Counted from the stretch's first letter, positions 1-7,949 are shown. The stretch: 64,000 nt of DNA from Fructobacillus evanidus (GCF_963580165.1 NZ_CAUZLM010000001.1:1-64000); one strand, 5' to 3'. Translations and numbers: made by a program. The notes: generated by a model from the letters alone, not told the origin.

Positions 1-116
1 TGATGGCATAGAGGAACCACCTGTACCCATCTCGAACACAGAAGTTAAGCTCTATAGCGCCGAAAGTAGTTGCCGGAACGCTGGCTGCGAGGATAGGACG
101 ACGCGATGCCGATACG
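1..116 (+). rRNA. rrf: 5S ribosomal RNA, 5' end cut by window edge
   Basis: The sequence matches the conserved 5S core, including the CGAACACAGAAGTTAAGC block at about 33-50 and the GTAGT segment near 67. Roughly the first nine bases of the usual ~117-nt molecule appear to lie before the window. The 3' boundary is estimated from the end of helix I and may be off by a few bases. It is the last gene of an rRNA operon, since a terminator follows directly. Confidence 0.93.
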
Positions 117-120
117 TATA

Positions 121-166
121 AAAACAATGGGGGAATTGATGAATATCAGTTCTTCCATTGTTTTTT
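121..166 (+). terminator. rRNA operon terminator
   Basis: Inverted repeat AAAACAATGG-GGGAA ... TTC-TTCCATTGTTTT ends in a T run. It lies immediately after 5S rRNA and closes the rRNA operon. Confidence 0.85.
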
Positions 167-251
167 ATTTATATACAGTTTAAAATATAGTAAATAGTAA
201 CAGGATGCTTTGGTTTGGCATTGAAGTTAATCAAAGTTGAGGTGAATACTT

Positions 252-947
252 ATGGAAATGGAACGAATTAACGATAATACTATTCGGGTCATGATTGAAA
301 ATGAGGACCTGCAAGACCGGGGAACTTCGGTTCGCGATTTGCTTAGCGATCGTAATAAAATTGAATCTTTCTTTTATAATATTCTGTCTGAAATTGATAC
401 AGAAGAGGATTTTGTCGATAATGACAAAGTTTCTTTTCAAGTTTTACCTAACCAAAATGGGCTGGAATTGTTTATTTCCCGTCTTGATGATCAGGACGCT
501 CTAAATGATTTGTTAGCAAACATTGTTGGTGAACGTAGCGATGATGACACGGAAGTTGTTAATCAAGAAGCAATTGACGATGTTTCATTCGAACAAAAGA
601 TGGCTTTAATGGCACATGACGATGAAAAAAGTGCTGTAAAAATGAGCGTTGATGGTCATATCGACGTTGTTGAATTGGCTGATTTTGATTTGCTTTTGTC
701 ACTTTCAGACCGGTTGGAAACGTTCACAGGGGATAATAGTGCCTACTTCTATAAGGGAAACTATTACCTAGTTTTGGATTCAACCAAAATGTCGTTAACT
801 GCAGCTGAATATAATACTTTGTCTGCGACGATTGTTGAATTTGGTCGCTATGCAAAGCTGAATGAGGCAGTTTTGTCTGAACATGGTAAAGCACTTTTTG
901 AAAATCAAGCGGTGCAATCATTGAACCAACTATTTTTAGCTGAATAA
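252..947 (+). CDS. mecA: Adaptor protein MecA
   Basis: A 231-residue protein of the MecA family, cytoplasmic adaptors that recruit substrates such as ComK to the ClpC unfoldase and can stimulate ClpCP assembly. The N terminus MEMERINDNTIRVMIENEDL is the typical MecA opening. An acidic central linker (about residues 75-110) separates the N-terminal substrate-binding domain from the C-terminal ClpC-binding domain, and the length fits the family. A GAGGTG ribosome binding site lies about 8 bases before the ATG. It is transcribed alone between the rRNA terminator and its own terminator at 955. No clpC gene is seen in this window. Confidence 0.93.
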   Translation: MEMERINDNTIRVMIENEDLQDRGTSVRDLLSDRNKIESFFYNILSEIDTEEDFVDNDKVSFQVLPNQNGLELFISRLDDQDALNDLLANIVGERSDDDTEVVNQEAIDDVSFEQKMALMAHDDEKSAVKMSVDGHIDVVELADFDLLLSLSDRLETFTGDNSAYFYKGNYYLVLDSTKMSLTAAEYNTLSATIVEFGRYAKLNEAVLSEHGKALFENQAVQSLNQLFLAE

Positions 948-954
948 AATACTG

Positions 955-985
955 ATGGAAAATCTGGAAAGGTTTTCCATTTTTG
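955..985 (+). terminator. Terminator after mecA
   Basis: ATGGAAAA at 955-962 pairs with TTTTCCAT at 973-980 and is followed by a T-rich tail. Confidence 0.75.
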
Positions 986-1032
986 TTTGTTGCTTTCAAT
1001 TGAATCGAAAGTCCTTTTTCTAAAATAAGATT

Positions 1033-1060
1033 TTGTTCCCTTGCGATTATCAGGTATAAT
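1033..1060 (+). promoter_or_regulatory. Promoter of rhodanese-like gene
   Basis: A -10 TATAAT at 1055-1060 lies 16 bases after a possible -35 TTGTTC at 1033-1038. The start codon is 35 bases downstream with a GGAG ribosome binding site between. Confidence 0.6.
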
Positions 1061-1095
1061 AGCAGTATCATTATTTAGCATTGGAGTGCATTTTC

Positions 1096-1497
1096 ATGAA
1101 TATCTTGCTTGTTATTACCTGGGTCTTAGTTATTTGGTTCGTTTTTTACGTGGTCAGTGCTTTTGGAACACGAATCATGGCCAAGCAACGGGGAACCGTT
1201 TTGAAGGCAGAAGACTTTATGGCACAGCAGGCAGAAAACCATGGCCAATTGGTTGATGTCCGTGACAAGGAGCCCTACAAGCGCAATCATTTGCGGGGCG
1301 CTCGTAATATGCCAGCATTAACTTTCTCACAAGGCAAGTCTGGTTTGCGTCAAGATATGCCAGTTTATCTGTATGGTGACACATTATCTGGGGCAAGCTC
1401 TGTTGCCCGTCATCTTCGTAAGGAAGGTATGGCTAAGAACCAAATCTTTTTGATGGCTGGTGGCTATCGTCAAGCAACTGAGCAAAAGAAGGGCTAA
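1096..1497 (+). CDS. Membrane-anchored rhodanese-like protein, no active-site cysteine
   Basis: A 133-residue protein with an N-terminal membrane segment (about residues 3-22) and a cytoplasmic rhodanese fold, recognisable from LVDVRDKEPYKRNHLRGARN near residues 52-71. Rhodaneses normally carry a catalytic Cys in the loop after the central strand (CxxGxR). Here that loop reads YGDTLSGASS (92-101), and the protein has no cysteine at all, so sulfur transfer is not expected and a binding or scaffold role is more likely. An ATG at 1096 was preferred over a TTG at 1081 because GGAG at 1083-1086 is spaced correctly for it. Single-gene unit with its own promoter and terminator. Confidence 0.8.
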   Translation: MNILLVITWVLVIWFVFYVVSAFGTRIMAKQRGTVLKAEDFMAQQAENHGQLVDVRDKEPYKRNHLRGARNMPALTFSQGKSGLRQDMPVYLYGDTLSGASSVARHLRKEGMAKNQIFLMAGGYRQATEQKKG

Positions 1498-1526
1498 AAA
1501 AAAGAATCGCTTAGCGATTCTTTTTT
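1496..1526. terminator. Bidirectional terminator
   Basis: AAAAAAGAATCGC-TTA-GCGATTCTTTTTT is a near-perfect hairpin with an A run before and a T run after. It can end both the rhodanese gene and the convergent DUF3042 gene. Confidence 0.9.
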
Positions 1527-1534
1527 AGTAACCA

Positions 1535-1720
1535 TTAAAAGCGTGATTGATGAGCGGCAACTGATTTACGAATGGCAGCACGAGAAACCTCTTCATAGTT
1601 TTCCTGCTCTTGTTCCTTTGGTTCTTGAACTAATTTCTTGTAGCCAAAACCAGCTGAAAGAACGGCGAGGGCTGAACCGAGTATGCCTGTTGCCAAACCG
1701 AATTTAAAGTCTTTTTTCAT
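1535..1720 (-). CDS. DUF3042 family small protein
   Basis: A 61-residue protein starting MKKDFKFGLATGILGSALAV, with one N-terminal hydrophobic segment (about 6-27) followed by a charged Glu/Gln-rich stretch and a basic tail. This is the layout of the DUF3042 family, small single-pass proteins widespread in lactobacilli with no known function. An in-frame ATG lies six codons upstream at 1738, but the GAAAGGAG ribosome binding site falls between the two, so the start at 1720 is preferred. A good promoter lies upstream on the minus strand at 1750-1778. Confidence 0.8.
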   Translation of the reverse strand: MKKDFKFGLATGILGSALAVLSAGFGYKKLVQEPKEQEQENYEEVSRAAIRKSVAAHQSRF

Positions 1721-1749
1721 CTTCAATCTCCTTTCCATCTTTTCTTAAT

Positions 1750-1778
1750 ATTATCGTTGAAATAAAAGACTTTGTAAA
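1750..1778 (-). promoter_or_regulatory. Promoter of DUF3042 gene
   Basis: Reading the minus strand, TTTACA (1778-1773) and GATAAT (1755-1750) are separated by 17 bases. The start codon follows about 30 bases downstream. Confidence 0.6.
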
Positions 1779-1805
1779 TCCCTATTTGTAAAATGGAGGT
1801 AGAAC

Positions 1806-2705
1806 ATGGCGATTCCAGTTATTGTCATTGCGGGGCCAACGGCTTCTGGTAAATCAGATTTGGCTATCCAGCTAGCCAAAAAGTATAATGGTAACATCAT
1901 TTCAGCTGATTCCTTGCAGGTTTATCAGGGACTTGATATTGGTACAGCCAAGACGCCCGTTCCAGAACGGGAAGGGATTCCACATTATCTGCTTGATGTG
2001 GTAGATGAGACTGCTGATTTTTCGGTGGCCGATTTTATTTCATTGGCAGATCAGGCAATTTTAGAGACGGTCAAATCAGGAAGAGTCCCAATTGTCGTTG
2101 GTGGGACTGGTTTTTACGTCAAAGCACTTTTGGGCTTTCAGTCGCTGGACTTTGCTCAATCAAATGATGAAGAGGTCCAAGAAGATCAGAAGAAGCCTTT
2201 AGAGGAGCTCCAAGTTAAATTGAAGCAATTAGCTGATGAGAAGTTATTGAATCGGGTTGACTTACAAAATAAGGATCGGGTCATTCGAGCAATTCAAATT
2301 GCCCGCCATGGCCAAGTTGATCGACCAAAGCGGCCTGAATATACCGGACTCATTTTGGCCTTAGATTGGCCACGAGAGGTCTTATATGATCGCATCAATG
2401 GTCGTGTTCAGCTTATGGTGGATCAAGGGCTTAAGGAAGAAGCCAAGGCCCTTTATGACCGGGGCGGTTTGGCTCTGCAGGCTGGTCGTGGCATTGGCTA
2501 CGCTGAATTTTATCCTTTCTTTGAAGGACAACAGACACTTTCGGAAGTTTTAGCTGCTATCCAACAAAACTCAAGACGATATGCCAAACGCCAATTAACC
2601 TATTGGCGTCATCAAATTCCGGGGTTACAATGGATTGACGGTCAAGATGCGTGGAAAATCGCTGATCAGAAAGTTGCTGATTTTTTAAAAGAATATCAGC
2701 AGTAA
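1806..2705 (+). CDS. miaA: tRNA dimethylallyltransferase
   Basis: A 299-residue enzyme that transfers a dimethylallyl group to N6 of A37 in tRNAs reading codons starting with U. The nucleotide-binding loop GPTASGKSDLA is at residues 10-20, followed by the family segment ISADSLQVYQGLDIGTAK (33-52), VVGGTGFYVKALL, and the C-terminal GIGYAEFYPF and SRRYAKRQLTYWR motifs that contact tRNA. Length is normal. A GGAGG site is 6 bases before the ATG. A 57-codon gene follows 13 bases downstream and is probably cotranscribed. Confidence 0.96.
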   Translation: MAIPVIVIAGPTASGKSDLAIQLAKKYNGNIISADSLQVYQGLDIGTAKTPVPEREGIPHYLLDVVDETADFSVADFISLADQAILETVKSGRVPIVVGGTGFYVKALLGFQSLDFAQSNDEEVQEDQKKPLEELQVKLKQLADEKLLNRVDLQNKDRVIRAIQIARHGQVDRPKRPEYTGLILALDWPREVLYDRINGRVQLMVDQGLKEEAKALYDRGGLALQAGRGIGYAEFYPFFEGQQTLSEVLAAIQQNSRRYAKRQLTYWRHQIPGLQWIDGQDAWKIADQKVADFLKEYQQ

Positions 2706-2718
2706 AAAGGAGCGGCAA

Positions 2719-2892
2719 ATGGACTTTGTACAGGCGTTAACGGATTTAAAAGACGGGAAGATTGATCATTTTGATGTTGATCCCGAAACCTTTCCTGCAT
2801 TTCAAAAGGCATGGTCTGCTTTTCCCTATCAAAATACAGTGAAGGGAATCGCTCAAAGAGCAGGAAAAGTGACATATATTCAGGCAAAATAG
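2719..2892 (+). CDS. Small conserved-looking hypothetical protein downstream of miaA
   Basis: A 57-residue ORF (MDFVQALTDLKDGKIDHFDV at the start, a WSAFPYQNTVKGIAQRAG segment near the middle). It has a clear AAAGGAG ribosome binding site 6 bases before the ATG and starts 13 bases after the miaA stop. Codon use resembles its neighbours. No membrane segment or signal peptide is visible. The function is not recognised. The position suggests cotranscription with miaA. Confidence 0.65.
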   Translation: MDFVQALTDLKDGKIDHFDVDPETFPAFQKAWSAFPYQNTVKGIAQRAGKVTYIQAK

Positions 2893-2893
2893 A

Positions 2894-2922
2894 CTGTTGT
2901 AGTGATTAAAATATGCTACAAT
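2894..2922 (+). promoter_or_regulatory. Putative mreB promoter
   Basis: A -10 TACAAT at 2917-2922 has CTGTTG (2894-2899) 17 bases upstream as a weak -35. It leaves a ~70-base leader before mreB. Confidence 0.5.
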
Positions 2923-2998
2923 ACTATTTAAGTAAACTATATTAAAAATGGCCGGACTCGGGTTTTTCGAGTGTCGACTTTAATTGAGAGGCAAAATC

Positions 2999-4006
2999 GT
3001 GGCATTATCATTTGGACAACATAACGTTGGTATTGACTTAGGAACGACAAATACTTATGTATACGTCGAAGGGAAGGGAATCGTTTTACGTGAACCTTCA
3101 GTTGTTGCGCGCAACACCGAAACGCAAGAAGTGATTGCCGTTGGCTCTGAAGCCCGCGACATGCTTGGCCGGACACCTGCAAGTATTGCAGCTATTCGCC
3201 CAATGCGTGATGGTGTGATTGCTGATTATGACACGACTGTTGCCATGATTTCTTATTATTTGAATAAGGCCTTAGGTGGCCGCGTTGGTAAGCCATACGT
3301 GACCTTAGGGGTACCTGCCCGCATTACGGCTGTTGAGCGCCGTGCAGTAATTGATGCTGCTCGTGTTGCTGGCGCACGTGATGCTTACGTCATCGAAGAA
3401 CCATTTGCGGCCGCAATTGGTGCCGGCTTGCCAGTTATGGAACCAACTGGTTCAATGGTGGTTGACTTTGGTGGCGGAACAACGGATGTTGCCACGATTT
3501 CACTTGGTGGAATTGTTGCTGCTCGTTCAACTCGTTTTGCGGGTGACAAGCTTAACGAAGCAATTTCATCATTTGTCCGTAACAATAACAACTTGGCAAT
3601 TGGTGAATCAACTGCTGAGCGTTTGAAGATTGAAGTTGGAACGGTTTCTTTGGAAGATGCCAAGACGATGGAACCAACAACTGCACGTGGTCGTGACTTG
3701 TTGACAGGTTTGCCAAAAACCATCGAAGTTTCAGCATACGATGTAGCGACAGCAATCCAGGACCCAATTAACGAAGTAGTGAACTCAATTCGTGAAACGT
3801 TGGAGTCAACACAACCTGAAATTTCTGCCGATGTGATTGACCACGGAATGGTCTTAACTGGTGGTGGAGCGCAGTTGCGCGGTTTGTCAACTTTGATTGA
3901 AGGCATTACAAAGGTTCCTGTTATTGTAGCGGAAGATCCTTTGGATGCTGTTGTCAAGGGTGTTGGCGAATCATTGAAGTCTTTGGATGTTTTGCAACGA
4001 AACTAA
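2999..4006 (+). CDS. mreB: Rod shape-determining protein MreB
   Basis: A 335-residue bacterial actin that forms membrane-associated filaments guiding lateral wall synthesis. Phosphate-1 motif VGIDLGTTNTYVYVEGKG is near residues 10-27, the phosphate-2 motif VVDFGGGTTDVA near 155-166, and the adenosine motif LTGGGAQLRGL near the C terminus. The start is taken as GTG at 2999, eight bases after GAGAGG, which gives the usual MreB length. A TTG at 2984 would add five residues and overlap the ribosome binding site. It is separated from mreC by a hairpin at 4030-4063, so mreCD may be partly uncoupled from mreB. Confidence 0.95.
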   Translation: MALSFGQHNVGIDLGTTNTYVYVEGKGIVLREPSVVARNTETQEVIAVGSEARDMLGRTPASIAAIRPMRDGVIADYDTTVAMISYYLNKALGGRVGKPYVTLGVPARITAVERRAVIDAARVAGARDAYVIEEPFAAAIGAGLPVMEPTGSMVVDFGGGTTDVATISLGGIVAARSTRFAGDKLNEAISSFVRNNNNLAIGESTAERLKIEVGTVSLEDAKTMEPTTARGRDLLTGLPKTIEVSAYDVATAIQDPINEVVNSIRETLESTQPEISADVIDHGMVLTGGGAQLRGLSTLIEGITKVPVIVAEDPLDAVVKGVGESLKSLDVLQRN

Positions 4007-4029
4007 TAAGACAGGTTAGGAAAACTGCC

Positions 4030-4063
4030 AAAAAGCGTAGCGCTTGCGCTGCGCTTTTCTTTT
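4030..4063 (+). terminator. Hairpin terminator or attenuator between mreB and mreC
   Basis: AAAAGCGTAGCGC and GCGCTGCGCTTTT form a 13-base stem with a single G-T pair, followed by a T-rich stretch. It may reduce readthrough from mreB into mreCD. Confidence 0.75.
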
Positions 4064-4093
4064 CAAGGCGGTTGGTGTAAAAAGGATTATTCC

Positions 4094-4948
4094 ATGCGTA
4101 AGTTATTTTCATCCAAAACGGCTGTGATTTTAATGGTCTCAGTCATGGTTATTGTTGGCTTGATTACCGGATCAAATTGGTGGGCCAATAAAACAAATAC
4201 GCCACCCTTCTTTCAGCGAGCTATTAATGATATCACTGGTGGTGTTTCACGAGCGATCGCCGTGCCAACGAATGCCATTGGGACACGGGCTAATTCGATT
4301 TCGAATTTGATGTCAACATTTGACGAAAATCAGAAATTAAAGGCTAAGTTAGACGGCTATGCGCAAAATCAGGTTAAGATGCAGACTCTGGAAGAGGAAA
4401 ACAAGTCGTTGAAGAAGCAGCTTGGCTTGAAAGCAACGTTGACTGATTATGAAACGATTTCTGCCGTGACGATTGCCCGGTCACCAACAACTTGGCAGTC
4501 ACAGCTTGTGATCAATAAGGGTGCTAAATCAGGATTGAAGAAGGGCATGCCCGTCCTTGGTGATTCTGGCTTGATTGGTCGTATTTCGGAAGTGAATACG
4601 GTTAATTCGAAGGTAACACTGATTTCTGATACAAGTGAAGACACAAACCGCTTTGCAATTACCGTTAAGGGTAGCCAAGGCGATGTTAACGGGATTATTA
4701 CTGACTATGATGCAGATCAGAAATTGTTGATTATGGGTCAAGTTACCGAAAGTCAGACGATTAACCCTGGTGATAAAGTTGTCACTTCAGGGTTGGGTGG
4801 ATCAATGCCATCCGGTATCTTGATTGGGAAGGTGGCGAAGGTTACCACCGATGATTATGGTCTGTCACGTAAGATTTATATTCAATCAAGCTCTGATTTG
4901 AGCAGTTTGAGTACTGTCTTAGTGGCCAAGACGGAGGTAGGGTCATAA
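4094..4948 (+). CDS. mreC: Rod shape-determining protein MreC
   Basis: A 284-residue protein with a short cytoplasmic N terminus, one membrane segment (about 9-28), a coiled coil (about 70-112, rich in K, E, L) and an extracytoplasmic beta domain containing VLGDSGLIGRISEV and the VVTSGLGGSMPSGILIGKV motif of the family. MreC links MreB filaments to cell-wall synthases. The ATG is preceded by AAAAAGGA. The gene ends one base before mreD, and the ribosome binding site of mreD lies inside its end. Confidence 0.95.
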   Translation: MRKLFSSKTAVILMVSVMVIVGLITGSNWWANKTNTPPFFQRAINDITGGVSRAIAVPTNAIGTRANSISNLMSTFDENQKLKAKLDGYAQNQVKMQTLEEENKSLKKQLGLKATLTDYETISAVTIARSPTTWQSQLVINKGAKSGLKKGMPVLGDSGLIGRISEVNTVNSKVTLISDTSEDTNRFAITVKGSQGDVNGIITDYDADQKLLIMGQVTESQTINPGDKVVTSGLGGSMPSGILIGKVAKVTTDDYGLSRKIYIQSSSDLSSLSTVLVAKTEVGS

Positions 4949-4949
4949 C

Positions 4950-5477
4950 ATGGCAGGTTGGCAATTTATTCGATTTCGGATTGTGTATCCGCTGATTTTA
5001 ATTCTTTTGTTCTTTATCGATGGGAATATTATGTCTTCGTTTGGTGTCTTTTTACTCCATCCGCCTTTTCATATTATTCCAACGTTGACGTTGATTTGGT
5101 TTTTCTATGCCATTCAATTTGAAGCAACAAGCTATATACCGTATTACTTCTATGTGGTTGTTTTTGGCTTACTTTTTGATATCTATTACACGGGGATTAT
5201 TGGTACCTATACAGTGGCCTTTTTGGCAGCAACCATCTTAATGGATAAGCTGCGTCCTTACTTTGATGAACGCTTAATGTCTGGGATGCTCCTGCTTTTA
5301 GTGGGGCTATTAACCTACCTTGTGGTGACTTATTTTGCCGGTTCAATGATTAACATTGCCAATTTGTCACCCTTTGCTTTTGTCATTCAAGATGTGTTTC
5401 CAACAGCAGCTTTGAATCTGATTTTGGCTGCTTTAGGTTATTATCCAACTTGGTCTTTGTATCAAAGATTAATTTAA
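4950..5477 (+). CDS. mreD: Rod shape-determining protein MreD
   Basis: A 175-residue integral membrane protein with about five hydrophobic helices, no signal peptide, and the MreD-like motif YVVVFGLLFDIYYTGIIGTY. The start lies one base after the mreC stop, with ACGGAGG as ribosome binding site, which indicates translational coupling. MreC and MreD together form the membrane part of the elongation complex. No minC or minD follows; the next unit is the T-box transporter operon. Confidence 0.92.
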   Translation: MAGWQFIRFRIVYPLILILLFFIDGNIMSSFGVFLLHPPFHIIPTLTLIWFFYAIQFEATSYIPYYFYVVVFGLLFDIYYTGIIGTYTVAFLAATILMDKLRPYFDERLMSGMLLLLVGLLTYLVVTYFAGSMINIANLSPFAFVIQDVFPTAALNLILAALGYYPTWSLYQRLI

Positions 5478-5479
5478 AC

Positions 5480-5509
5480 TTGCATTTTTTACCGGGCCAG
5501 GGTTATAAT
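5480..5509 (+). promoter_or_regulatory. Promoter of T-box leader
   Basis: TTGCAT at 5480-5485 and TATAAT at 5504-5509 are separated by 18 bases. The predicted transcription start near 5516 sits just before the T-box Stem I. Confidence 0.8.
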
Positions 5510-5515
5510 GGCCTC

Positions 5516-5776
5516 AATTAAAACGTTGACTAGACGAGTAACTAGCAAATTCTTTTCAGGAAGCTTACGGCCATTGAGAGTAAGCAGGAATTGTTGGTGA
5601 ACCACACCTAGGAGTGTGCTATTGAACCTTGAGTAGGTAGCATCGGTTGTGCCCGTTATCGCACTGGTTGTTAGGAAACTAACACCACGAGGTTTCTTTA
5701 GTAATAAAGAAACAACGATGAGGTGGGACCGCGTCTATTCGCCCTCTAAGTGCTTGGCACTTAGGGGGCTTTTTTA
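5516..5776 (+). promoter_or_regulatory. T-box riboswitch, predicted to sense tRNA-His
   Basis: Stem I contains the loop-E strand AGTA at 5537-5540 and its partner GAA at 5599-5601, 58 bases apart. An 11-base distal loop is closed by GCTTAC/GTAAGC. By the spacing known from glyQS (GAA, one base, codon, purine), the specifier is CAC at 5603-5605, a histidine codon. The T-box sequence is at 5720-5734, and its acceptor-pairing bases are TGGG (5724-5727). These would pair with a tRNA whose base 73 is C, the hallmark of bacterial tRNA-His. The terminator GCCCTCTAAGTGC-TTG-GCACTTAGGGGGC with a T run is at 5741-5776. Uncharged tRNA-His should favour the antiterminator and turn on the transporter genes. 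Confidence 0.92.
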
Positions 5777-5822
5777 TTTCCCATCGTTTTAATAGTTTGA
5801 TAGTGAAAGTGGGGAAATCCTG

Positions 5823-6464
5823 ATGAAATATTTTTTTGAAGTACTACCAAGCATTGCCTCTGGCTTGCAAATGACCCTGGGGGTCTTCTTTATTACGATT
5901 ATTGGCTCGATCCCGTTGGGGATTTTAGTGTCCTTGGCAATGCGGTCACCATACTTTAGTGTGCGATGGTTGGTGAACGGCTATATTTGGCTGATGCGAG
6001 GAACACCACTCTTGTTGCAATTGATTTTTATTTACTATGGCTTAGCGATGGTTGGTGTATCCTTCTCACGATTTGATGCTGCGGCCTTTGCTTTTATTAT
6101 TAACTATGCGGCTTACCTGGCAGAAATTTTCCGTGGTGGTCTTCAAGCCATTCCACAGGGGCAATTTGATGCAGCCCAGGTTTTGGGCTTGAATAAGGTT
6201 CAAACTTTTTTCAAGATTATCTTGCCGCAAGTGATTAAAATTGTGGTGCCATCATTCGGAAATGAGGTCGTTAACCTGGTCAAGGATACATCTTTGATTT
6301 ATGTGATTGGCTTGGGTGATATCTTGCGAGCAGGTTCGATTGCAGCCAGCCGGGACGTTTCATTGGTACCATACTTAATTGTTGGCTTGATGTACTTGGC
6401 CATGGTAGCAGTCGTTACGATTGCCCTACGCCGTAGCGAGAAGCGCTTGAGTGCTTGGAGGTAA
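5823..6464 (+). CDS. Amino-acid ABC transporter permease, predicted histidine uptake
   Basis: A 213-residue permease of the polar amino acid transporter family (HisM/GlnP type) with about five membrane helices. It has MRGTPLLLQLIFIYYG near 60-75 and the ATPase-contacting EAA loop FRGGLQAIPQGQFDAAQVLG near 103-122. It is the first gene after the T-box leader, 46 bases after the terminator. Because the leader reads a His codon and suits a C73 tRNA, the substrate is inferred to be histidine. This resembles the T-box-controlled HisXYZ-type systems described in Bacilli. The family alone does not fix substrate. Confidence 0.88.
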   Translation: MKYFFEVLPSIASGLQMTLGVFFITIIGSIPLGILVSLAMRSPYFSVRWLVNGYIWLMRGTPLLLQLIFIYYGLAMVGVSFSRFDAAAFAFIINYAAYLAEIFRGGLQAIPQGQFDAAQVLGLNKVQTFFKIILPQVIKIVVPSFGNEVVNLVKDTSLIYVIGLGDILRAGSIAASRDVSLVPYLIVGLMYLAMVAVVTIALRRSEKRLSAWR

Positions 6465-6468
6465 GACC

Positions 6469-7107
6469 ATGATTGCGATTAAAAATTTGACAAAAGCCTA
6501 CGGCGATAATGTGATTTTTAAAGATTTATCACTGACGATGGATGATGCTGAAATCCTAGTAGTTGTGGGACCATCCGGTTCCGGTAAGACAACTTTTATT
6601 AAGACATTAACCGGTTTAGAGGATGCTAGTGCTGGTGAGATTGATTTGAATGGCCAGACTTACCAAGTTGGTGATCCTGCTTTGGCAGCGAAGATTGGCC
6701 TGATTTTTCAGGACTTTAATCTATTCCCACATTTGACGGTTAAGAAGAACTTGACCTTGGCACCAATGACGGTTAAGAAAATGTCTGCGGCAGATGCGAA
6801 CAAAAAGGCTGATGAGTTGTTAGCAACGCTTGGGTTGACTGACCAAGCTGACTTATATCCTTACCAGTTGTCTGGTGGCCAAAAGCAACGGGTAGGGATT
6901 GCTCGGGCACTCGCAATGGATCCACAAATTATCGCTTACGATGAACCAACCTCTGGTCTGGATGAAAAGACCACTGATCAGGTGAGCCAAGTAATGCTGG
7001 CCTTGAAGAAGGCTGGGGTTACTCAATTGGTCGTGACCCACGATTTGCCATTTGCTGATAAGGTGGCGGATACAGTCTTTGACTTTGAAAAGGAGGTCCA
7101 GCGCTAA
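6469..7107 (+). CDS. Amino-acid ABC transporter ATP-binding protein
   Basis: A 212-residue ATPase with Walker A GPSGSGKTT (about 36-44), signature LSGGQKQRVGIARAL (about 131-145) and Walker B IIAYDEPTSGLD (about 155-166), plus the switch histidine in VVTHD. It is about 30 residues shorter than most HisP/GlnQ proteins and ends soon after the switch. The ATG at 6469 follows GGAGG and lies four bases after the permease stop. An upstream in-frame GTG at 6451 is unlikely. It energises the transporter encoded by its two neighbours. Confidence 0.9.
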   Translation: MIAIKNLTKAYGDNVIFKDLSLTMDDAEILVVVGPSGSGKTTFIKTLTGLEDASAGEIDLNGQTYQVGDPALAAKIGLIFQDFNLFPHLTVKKNLTLAPMTVKKMSAADANKKADELLATLGLTDQADLYPYQLSGGQKQRVGIARALAMDPQIIAYDEPTSGLDEKTTDQVSQVMLALKKAGVTQLVVTHDLPFADKVADTVFDFEKEVQR

Positions 7108-7949
7108 TGATTACGATGAAAAAGAAAATCATTGTCAATACCGCTGTGATTGTGGTCTTTCTTGCCGTGGTGGTTGGTTGTGTTGCCTTTCTTTCTAAAC
7201 CAAAATCAGATAATGATGCCAATACCAAAGACAATTGGGCCAAGATTCAGCAGGAAAAAGTGATTACGATTGGTTTGGATGATACCTTTGTCCCAATGGG
7301 CTTCCGGGATTCATCTGGAAAATTAGAAGGATTTGATATCGATTTGGCCGATAAGGTCTTTTCTGATTTGGGTATCAAGGTTAATTGGCAACCAATTGAT
7401 TGGTCTATGAAGGAAACGGAATTAAATACTGGTAATATCGATGCCATTTGGAATGGTTATACCAAGACACCTGCCCGGGCAAAGCAGGTCGCCTTTTCAC
7501 AGGTTTACCACAAGGTTGCTCTTTCTGTTGTCGTTAAGAAGGGCCAGGGCATTAATAAGTTTTCTGATATGTCCGGTAAAATCTTAGGTGTTCAAACCGG
7601 GTCTTCAGGTGAATCTTCATTGAACGATCAGCCAAAGGTCTTGAAGCAGTATATTAAGGGGCAAAAGCCTGTTGAGTACGATACCTTTGACAAAGCCTTT
7701 ACTGATTTAAATGCTAATCGAATTGACGGTTTGTTAGTTGATGAGGACTATGCCCGTTATTACATTAACCACCAGGCCAACCCAGCCGATTATGAAATTC
7801 TAAAGGGTGGCTTCCCAGAGACGGAAGATGTTGTTGGATTCCGTAAGGGCGATGTTGAACTCAAGGAAGCGGTCAATAAGGAGTTGACAAAGTTGACCAA
7901 GAACGGCTTTGTTGCTGCTTTGGAAAACAAGTGGTTTGCACAAAATTAA
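7107..7949 (+). CDS. Amino-acid ABC transporter substrate-binding lipoprotein
   Basis: A 280-residue type 3 solute-binding protein. The N terminus has a basic start, a hydrophobic segment and a lipobox-like VVGC (about residues 22-25), so it is probably anchored to the membrane by a lipid. The mature part shows the family pattern GLDDTFVPMGFRDSSGKLEG, FDIDLADKV and WNGYTKTPARAKQVAFSQ. The start codon shares one base with the ATPase stop (TAATG), so the three genes form a coupled operon. Histidine as ligand is inferred from the T-box. Confidence 0.88.
   Translation: MITMKKKIIVNTAVIVVFLAVVVGCVAFLSKPKSDNDANTKDNWAKIQQEKVITIGLDDTFVPMGFRDSSGKLEGFDIDLADKVFSDLGIKVNWQPIDWSMKETELNTGNIDAIWNGYTKTPARAKQVAFSQVYHKVALSVVVKKGQGINKFSDMSGKILGVQTGSSGESSLNDQPKVLKQYIKGQKPVEYDTFDKAFTDLNANRIDGLLVDEDYARYYINHQANPADYEILKGGFPETEDVVGFRKGDVELKEAVNKELTKLTKNGFVAALENKWFAQN

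Noticed and set aside
3385..3957. Long minus-strand ORF inside mreB (190 residues)
   Set aside because: It is the antisense of a well-conserved coding gene, has no ribosome binding site and no recognisable protein pattern.
5626..5631. Second possible T-box specifier, CTT (Leu), after GAA near 5624
   Set aside because: It gives a Stem I that does not match the known 58-base loop-E spacing, and tRNA-Leu has A73, which does not suit the TGGG bulge. CAC at 5603-5605 fits both criteria.
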